Both the position numbers and the translations under genes were made by a program. Under the pieces are notes generated by a model. It had not been told where the DNA came from and ran no database searches. It saw only the letters and a program-made list of their open reading frames with translations. A stretch of DNA of 64,000 nt, taken from contig NZ_CP024808.1 of NCBI RefSeq assembly GCF_002787055.1, positions 1,390,328 through 1,454,327 on the forward strand. The letters run 5' to 3'. Positions within the stretch are counted from its first letter, which is position 1; each line of letters starts with the position of its first letter. Below are positions 59,317 through 64,000 of the stretch, one piece after another. Source of the DNA: Candidatus Nitrosotenuis aquarius (lineage in GTDB: Archaea; Thermoproteota; Nitrososphaeria; Nitrososphaerales; Nitrosopumilaceae).

Positions 59317-59336
59317 ATTCTCAGGACTGAAATTCA
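59317..59336. promoter_or_regulatory. Stress-island operator between PRTase and USP (E)
   Basis: ATTCTCAGGACTGAAATTCA, 17 of 20 consensus bases. The USP start at 59383-59386 lies about 48 bases downstream, with a TATA-like ttatgtaat near 59360. Confidence 0.6.
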
Positions 59337-59373
59337 TGCCTGATAATCTTGCCTGCGGTTTATGTAATTTTGA

Positions 59374-59817
59374 TTGGGACTTGTGGTGTTGTTTGCACCA
59401 AAGAAAATCCTGGCTCCGCTTGACGGCTCTGATAACTCGTTTAGGTCGCTAGATGCGGCAATATTTCTTGCAAAAAAGTCTGAAGCCGAACTCGTCATAA
59501 TGTATTCAGTCTCTGTCTTTCCAAGCATAGAGGTCCAGACGGTAGACCCGATCAAGTGCCAAATCGAGGAGCGAAGATTTGCCGAGTCCATGCTAAAAAA
59601 GGCAGAACTAGTCTGCAGAAAAAACAACGTCTATCCAAGCAAAATCATTGCAAACGGGACGCCTGGCTATATGATACTAAAATACGCCAAAAGCAACAAA
59701 ATTGATCTCATAGTTATTGGATCGCGCGGGCGTAGTGCAGTAAGGGAGGTCTTTTTGGGAAGCGTGTCAAACTATGTCTTGCACAAATCCCCAGTTCCGG
59801 TGCTGGTAGTCAAGTGA
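59374..59817 (+). CDS. Universal stress protein (E)
   Basis: A USP with LFAPKKILAPLDGSDNSFRSL and ATP loop DLIVIGSRGRSAVREVFLGS. The frame opens at TTG 59374, but GTG 59383 or 59386 fits the TATA box at 59360 better. Length from there is about 144 residues. It is followed by an SDR gene after 38 bases. This is the fifth USP in the island. Confidence 0.88.
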   Translation: MGLVVLFAPKKILAPLDGSDNSFRSLDAAIFLAKKSEAELVIMYSVSVFPSIEVQTVDPIKCQIEERRFAESMLKKAELVCRKNNVYPSKIIANGTPGYMILKYAKSNKIDLIVIGSRGRSAVREVFLGSVSNYVLHKSPVPVLVVK

Positions 59818-59855
59818 GCACAACTGATTTAAGATAATTTGGTGTAGATAAAATC

Positions 59856-60611
59856 ATGAAACTCAAAAACAAAATCGCAATAATTACCGGCGCATCAAGC
59901 GACATTGGCGCAGACATGTCCAAAAGATTTGCAGAAGAAGGCGCCACAGTTGTAATGCTTGGGCGCAACCTGCAATCCCTGGAAAAAGCCCGCGCCTCAA
60001 TTAAGGGAAATGCAGTCTCCATGGCGTGCGATATTATGAACAATTCTCAAGTGCTAAGCACAATAGATCAAGTGGTGGGCAAGTACGGCAAAATCGACAT
60101 ACTAGTGAATAATGCCGCAAAAATAAACGACGCAATTCACTTCCATGAGATGAAGGACTCGGACATTTCCGATCTGGTAAACACAAACATCCTGGGAACA
60201 CTGAACATCACAAAAGCAGTCATATCCAAAATGCTTGACAACAAAAACGGCACTATCATAAATATTGGATCAATATCCAGTGAGCGCGCAATACCGCGGG
60301 TTCACCTGGCCGTATATTCAGCTACCAAGGCAGCAATCTCCATGTTCACAAAATCCATTGCAGTCGAATATGCAAGAAGAAACATCAGGTGCAATTGCCT
60401 AAACCTTGGAATCATAAACGCAGGCATGATCAAACCGTACCTTGATGACCCGCAGGCACGCAAGGTGCTCGAGGAGCGACAACCGCTAAACAAAATTGGT
60501 GATCCGGAAGACGTCTCAAAAGCCGCAATATTTCTGGCATCGGATGACGCCAAGTGGATTACTGGAACCGTACTGAACATAGACGGCGGAAAATCAGCAT
60601 CTGAGGGATAG
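59856..60611 (+). CDS. SDR-family NAD(P)H oxidoreductase
   Basis: The 251-residue classical SDR has the cofactor motif GASSDIGADM, ILVNNAAKIN, and the catalytic YSATKAA with a Ser in GSISS before it. Family members reduce ketoacyl groups or polyols; a FabG-like or glucose dehydrogenase-like role is possible. It follows USP (E) on the same strand with little gap. ATG 59856. Confidence 0.9.
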   Translation: MKLKNKIAIITGASSDIGADMSKRFAEEGATVVMLGRNLQSLEKARASIKGNAVSMACDIMNNSQVLSTIDQVVGKYGKIDILVNNAAKINDAIHFHEMKDSDISDLVNTNILGTLNITKAVISKMLDNKNGTIINIGSISSERAIPRVHLAVYSATKAAISMFTKSIAVEYARRNIRCNCLNLGIINAGMIKPYLDDPQARKVLEERQPLNKIGDPEDVSKAAIFLASDDAKWITGTVLNIDGGKSASEG

Positions 60612-60613
60612 TA

Positions 60614-60633
60614 ATTATCAGAGCTGAATTTCA
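60614..60633. promoter_or_regulatory. Stress-island operator before the cupredoxin gene
   Basis: ATTATCAGAGCTGAATTTCA, 18 of 20 consensus bases. TATA-like gttataatc (60642-60650) follows 8 bases later, and the gene starts at 60670. Confidence 0.65.
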
Positions 60634-60669
60634 GCTTTTGATGTTATAATCTAGTTTTCCAGCGTTTAC

Positions 60670-61179
60670 TTGTTGAATCATAAAATTGCATTATTTTGCG
60701 TTCTTACAGTGTCTTTGTTTGCCGCAAACTTCGCACATGCAGAATCCGTGCCAGACTGGGTCAAAAACACGGCAAAGTTCTGGACTGAAGGCAAGATAAC
60801 AGACACAGAATTTCTCAATGCTATCAAATTCCTAATAGAGAAAAACATAATCCAAGTAGAGGCAAAGCCCGCAGTCAAGCCGGCATCTAATGTGGCAAAC
60901 GTAGTAATTCCAAACGGCAATGCCGAGGCAGGCAATGCGGGATTCTACATTCCGCTGAACTTGCAGGTAATAAGCGGAACCACGGTAGTGTGGATAAATG
61001 ATGACAACATTCCACATACTGTCCAAAGCCAGGACGAAAAGGGAAATGTCTTGTCTCTCTTTAACAGCAAGGCTCTGAAGACAGGCGAGCGCTTTGCATA
61101 CAAGTTCTCAGAGCCTGGTGTGTATCATTATTTTTGTACGATACACCCGTGGCGAGTCGGGCTAGTGACTGTATACTAG
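60670..61179 (+). CDS. Secreted cupredoxin-like protein
   Basis: The 169-residue protein (TTG start) has a signal peptide to about FAHA and a small thaumarchaeal helical module (ESVPDWVKNTAKFW). The C-terminal plastocyanin fold follows. H116 (NIPHTVQS), C156 and H159 (YFCTIHP) fit a type 1 copper site. The expected Met in HPWMxG is R162 (HPWRVG), so the axial ligand is missing or different. Such proteins act as electron carriers in ammonia oxidisers. The 3' end overlaps the CBS gene by 4 bases. Confidence 0.85.
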   Translation: MLNHKIALFCVLTVSLFAANFAHAESVPDWVKNTAKFWTEGKITDTEFLNAIKFLIEKNIIQVEAKPAVKPASNVANVVIPNGNAEAGNAGFYIPLNLQVISGTTVVWINDDNIPHTVQSQDEKGNVLSLFNSKALKTGERFAYKFSEPGVYHYFCTIHPWRVGLVTVY

Positions 61180-62027
61180 GCAATAGCCTTTACAATATCT
61201 GACTTTGTTATTATTCCGCACAAGAGCGACTTTTTGACAACAGGTAAGCCGCCGATTCCGTTTCTTATCATGATTAGTACGGCAGAAGACACTTGGTCGT
61301 CGGAATTTACTGTGACTGGGTTTGGTGTCATAATGTCCTCTGCCCTAAACGACAAAATGTAGGATAATTGGTTCATTCTGAATTCATCGGGATTTGGGTT
61401 TGTCTGGTATTTTTCCACTTCCTTTGGGTCTGCAAAATCCCTGATCCATTTTGGCATCTTTGCTGGAATAAAGTCGCGATTTGTTATGATTCCAACTGGT
61501 TTTTTGTTGCGCTGCACTACTATTCTGGAGATCTTGTGCTTTACTAGAAGGCTTTCCACCAGCAAAAGCGAGTCGGCAGGCATTACAGTTATGACGTCTT
61601 TGGTCATTATGTCTGAGACCCGGAGTGGCTCTGCCGACTGGGTCAAAAACACGGACGCAATGTCTGTCTTTGTTATGATTCCAGCCAGTCTGTTTTTTTC
61701 TAGGACCAAAACAGAGCTTATCTTGTGTTTTTGCATCAGTCTGGTGCAATCAACAATTGTAGCATTTTTTGTTATTGTGATCAAGTCCTTTGACATAAAG
61801 TCGCGGACCAGAATTTTGCTTACGTGCTTTCCATTAAACTTGTAGATTGCCCTAACAAAGTCTTTTTCCGTTATGATTCCGACTGGCTTTTTGTTTTTGT
61901 CCAGAACCGGGAGCCGCCCGACTCGGTGCTTTAGCAGAAATTCGCGCGCCTCAAGCAGGGTCATACCATCAGTTACGGTTACCGCGTTTCTGATTACTTG
62001 GGTTATGCTTGGGTTTTTCAGCTTCAC
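61176..62027 (-). CDS. Four-CBS-domain protein
   Basis: The 283-residue protein (GTG start, MKLKNPSITQVIRN) has four CBS motifs: VIRNAVTVTDGMTLLEARE, VRDFMSKDLITITKNATIVD, VSDIMTKDVITVMPADSLLLVE and AEDIMTPNPVTVNSDDQVSSAV. Two Bateman modules usually bind adenosine nucleotides. It is probably a regulatory protein of unknown target. The divergent gene is a CBS-HPF fusion, so the pair shares an operator at 62082. Confidence 0.88.
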   Translation of the reverse strand: MKLKNPSITQVIRNAVTVTDGMTLLEAREFLLKHRVGRLPVLDKNKKPVGIITEKDFVRAIYKFNGKHVSKILVRDFMSKDLITITKNATIVDCTRLMQKHKISSVLVLEKNRLAGIITKTDIASVFLTQSAEPLRVSDIMTKDVITVMPADSLLLVESLLVKHKISRIVVQRNKKPVGIITNRDFIPAKMPKWIRDFADPKEVEKYQTNPNPDEFRMNQLSYILSFRAEDIMTPNPVTVNSDDQVSSAVLIMIRNGIGGLPVVKKSLLCGIITKSDIVKAIA

Positions 62028-62081
62028 AAATATTGGTTGTTTTGCAGTTTTTTAAATATAGATACAAGAATCTCACCGCTG

Positions 62082-62101
62082 AATATCAGAGATGAAAATT
62101 G
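62082..62101. promoter_or_regulatory. Stress-island operator between the divergent CBS genes
   Basis: AATATCAGAGATGAAAATTG, 15 of 20 consensus bases. The plus-strand gene starts 40 bases on (TATA-like gtttaattt between), and the minus-strand gene 55 bases away with TATA-like ctatatttaaaa. Confidence 0.55.
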
Positions 62102-62140
62102 TATCATTTGTTTAATTTGTGACTTGTTGGGAATAGTTTC

Positions 62141-63289
62141 ATGAGCCTAGATGTAATCCATGATCACTTTTCGCAAATAATGCAAAAAAAGATCGACTCT
62201 TTAATTGAAAAACCTGTAATAATACAGCCGGACTCGACTGTTTCTGAGGCAATCAGTTCTATAATACACAACAACTCCTTTGATGCATTTTGCAGGGAAA
62301 AACACGTAACTCTAAACGTAAACACGCGAGACTTGCTCCTAGGAAAAGACATTGCACACATGAAGGTGAGGCCATTTTTGCACCCAATCTCGAGCCTGCA
62401 AAGGGGCGATACCATAGAAAAGGCAGTAACTATTTTGACCCACAATAGAATTCGCTCAGCACCGGTAGTGGAAAACGATGAGATCGTAGGCGTCGTGCAC
62501 GCAAGAGACATACTCAAGCTGGTGGCGGGCCTTGACAACAAATGGATAAAGGCAAACCAGATTTTCACGGCAAATCCTCTGGTAATAGAAAACAACACGC
62601 TACTGAGCACGGCAAGAATGCTGATGAGCAGCAAAAGACTGGATCATCTCCCTGTGGTAAAAAAGGACAAGATCTCCCAGGTCCTCACATCGCATCACAT
62701 GCTGTATACAATACTTCCATCAGAGCGGGTGGGAAAGGCAGACATTGGATCAAAGAAAATAAACAGGCTGGAATCGCCAGTTGGTAATCTTGGTACAAAT
62801 AGAATGGCAAGCTGTGTGCCGATGGATGACCTAAACAAAATACTAGACGAGATGCTTCATGCAGACACGACATTCTGTCTTGTGTCGTTGTGGGACCAGC
62901 TTCAGGGAATCATAACATATAGAGACATCTTGAACTTGCTTAGCACACGAGTCAAAAGCAAAGTTCCTCTCTTTATTGTAGGGATGCCAAAGGAAGACAA
63001 TTCTGGAATAATTGCGGAAAAATTCACAAAGATACTAGAGAAACTCCAGCGAGTCTATCCAGATGTGCAGGAGGCCAAGGTTTATGTCAAAAAGCACCAC
63101 GGAACTGGAAGCAGATACAACTATGACGTCTCTACAACAATCATAACTCCGCACCAGAGGTACATGTTTTCCAGAACTGGATACGATCTGAGCAAGGTCT
63201 TTGATGAAATCTCTGGCAGGCTGATGCGCCTGCTCTCAAAGAGGGCAAAAAAGCGCTACAAGCTTAGCGTCAGAAAAATAACACAATGA
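62141..63289 (+). CDS. CBS-domain protein fused to an HPF-like ribosome hibernation domain
   Basis: The 382-residue protein has CBS motifs up to about residue 275 (IDSLIEKPVIIQPDSTVSEA, KVRPFLHPISSLQRGDTIEK, KANQIFTANPLVIENN, NRMASCVPMDD). The last 110 residues resemble the ribosome-binding S30EA/HPF domain: VQEAKVYVKKHHGTGSR, YDVSTTIITPHQRYMFSRTG and IMRLLSKRAKKRYK. I infer ribosome hibernation control by adenine nucleotides. Archaeal hibernation factors with CBS modules have been discussed; the exact homology needs a structure search. Confidence 0.75.
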   Translation: MSLDVIHDHFSQIMQKKIDSLIEKPVIIQPDSTVSEAISSIIHNNSFDAFCREKHVTLNVNTRDLLLGKDIAHMKVRPFLHPISSLQRGDTIEKAVTILTHNRIRSAPVVENDEIVGVVHARDILKLVAGLDNKWIKANQIFTANPLVIENNTLLSTARMLMSSKRLDHLPVVKKDKISQVLTSHHMLYTILPSERVGKADIGSKKINRLESPVGNLGTNRMASCVPMDDLNKILDEMLHADTTFCLVSLWDQLQGIITYRDILNLLSTRVKSKVPLFIVGMPKEDNSGIIAEKFTKILEKLQRVYPDVQEAKVYVKKHHGTGSRYNYDVSTTIITPHQRYMFSRTGYDLSKVFDEISGRLMRLLSKRAKKRYKLSVRKITQ

Positions 63290-63996
63290 CGGCAAAAAGG
63301 CCTGCAAAAATACTTCTTCTTGGCTTTCCGGGAAACGGCCTAATAGGCACATTTACCATATCGTATCTGATATCGCACCTAAAAATGAGGCTAGTTGGAG
63401 ATATCGGCCATCCTGACTTGCCGCCAACACTATTTGTGGAAAACGGTGAGATTCTCAGCCCAATTCGAATCTACCGCAAGGACAACATTTACGCAATAAT
63501 ATCTGACATTCCAATTTTTCCCGAAGTCGCAGTCGAGTTTGTCTCGTCTGTTGCCCAGTTTTGTAAGAAAAACAAAATCGGCAAAGTAATTGTTCCAAGC
63601 GGAGTGGACACGCAAAGCACCGATTCCAAGGACGCAAAAACGTACGGCCTTGCAACTGATGTATCATTTGAGAAACTAATGTATGAAAATGATGTGCCCA
63701 AGTTTTTGGCAGGCTCTATTATTGGAACGGACGCAACCGTGATTTCGACTTTTAGCAACTATGGGATTCCCCTTTTGGTATTGTATACATCATGCCATCC
63801 TTTCTTTCCAGATCCGCAGGCAGCAATCTTTGCAATCACGTCTCTTGCCAAGGTGCTAAAAATCCAGGTCGATACAAAGGACATCCAAAAGCGAGTTGAC
63901 TATTTGCGAATCCAGCACAGAAACCTGATGCAGGAAACACTTGATGTGCTGCAGGAAAAGCAGGCACCACCAAAGGTTCCGCCAATTTACCGGTGA
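63286..63996 (+). CDS. PAC2-family protein (proteasome assembly chaperone-like)
   Basis: The 236-residue protein matches PAC2: AKILLLGFPGNGLIGTFTISYLISH at the N-terminus, IRIYRKDNIYAIISDIP and VIVPSGVDTQSTD. In archaea PAC2-like proteins are thought to aid proteasome assembly. It overlaps the CBS-HPF gene by ATGA and is probably co-translated. A further gene may begin at 63996 (ATGA), cut by the window end. Confidence 0.88.
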   Translation: MTAKRPAKILLLGFPGNGLIGTFTISYLISHLKMRLVGDIGHPDLPPTLFVENGEILSPIRIYRKDNIYAIISDIPIFPEVAVEFVSSVAQFCKKNKIGKVIVPSGVDTQSTDSKDAKTYGLATDVSFEKLMYENDVPKFLAGSIIGTDATVISTFSNYGIPLLVLYTSCHPFFPDPQAAIFAITSLAKVLKIQVDTKDIQKRVDYLRIQHRNLMQETLDVLQEKQAPPKVPPIYR

Positions 63997-64000
63997 TGAA

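Noticed and set aside
1-64000. CRISPR arrays, insertion sequences or prophage genes
   Set aside because: No spaced direct repeats of CRISPR length, transposase or integrase was seen on reading through.

Overview
The window is a stretch of chromosome from an ammonia-oxidising archaeon of the Nitrososphaerota (Thaumarchaeota), most like the Nitrosopumilales; the moderate G+C would fit a Nitrosotenuis-like genome, but genus is inference. The markers are archaeal-type information genes (TFE alpha, ribosomal eS19, PDCD5 homologue, RNase P Rpp21, aTrm56, Nep1, NAC, thermosome), a thiolase plus DUF35 pair, an adenosylcobalamin-dependent ribonucleotide reductase, cupredoxins, many Cys-rich microproteins, and leaderless genes with a TATA box about 25 bases before the start codon. 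No insertion sequence, prophage or CRISPR array was seen.

Layout. 1-7.9 kb: thiolase/DUF35, a winged-helix/ATP-cone/NrdD-like protein beside the class II ribonucleotide reductase, a membrane-anchored glycosidase-like protein, Nep1 and tRNA-Gly. 7.9-18.4 kb: CDGSH protein, NTF2-like protein, pirin, HxlR regulator, an archaellum FlaF-like protein with an inserted domain, Dps with an Lrp-TRASH regulator, Sua5, RNase P Rpp21, eS19, PDCD5, an MDR dehydrogenase, a CitE-like lyase and two membrane genes. 18.4-25.7 kb: an apparent cobalamin-photoreceptor region, with a CarH-like B12-binding protein, DUF1722/YbgA, an SDR membrane protein, a nitroreductase and repeated operator-like sequences, then a FilR1-type regulator and a 42-residue membrane microprotein. 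25.8-33.1 kb: secreted coiled-coil protein, proline dehydrogenase, nitroreductase, a six-gene riboflavin locus and TFE. 33.1-48.9 kb: a candidate structured RNA, zinc-ribbon microproteins, DUF6659-type genes, aTrm56-HflX-PhoU, a CHASE histidine kinase, PUA-NAC, a UbiD decarboxylase, a small regulator next to a threefold palindrome, a secreted duplicated-domain protein, a DsbA-like protein and an APC permease.

48.9-64 kb is a stress-type island. It holds five universal stress proteins, two phosphoribosyltransferases, four CBS-domain proteins (one fused to an HPF-like domain), a Met-rich 14-residue repeat protein, a VIT1-like transporter, an SDR, a cupredoxin, a thermosome subunit, an ATP-cone/PD-(D/E)XK protein and a PAC2 protein. 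Nine 20-base sites resembling ATTATCAGANCTGAAAATCA lie in its intergenic regions, most about 10 bases upstream of a TATA box and 37-55 bases before a start codon. I read these as one undescribed regulon with a shared operator.

The two most notable candidate systems are this regulon and the CarH-like B12 locus. The CarH-like protein keeps the Wx9EH and ExHxxG signatures but has no MerR DNA-binding domain. It sits beside tandem 10-base repeats with 19-base periodicity in three flanking intergenic regions. All functional links are inferences from sequence and context.
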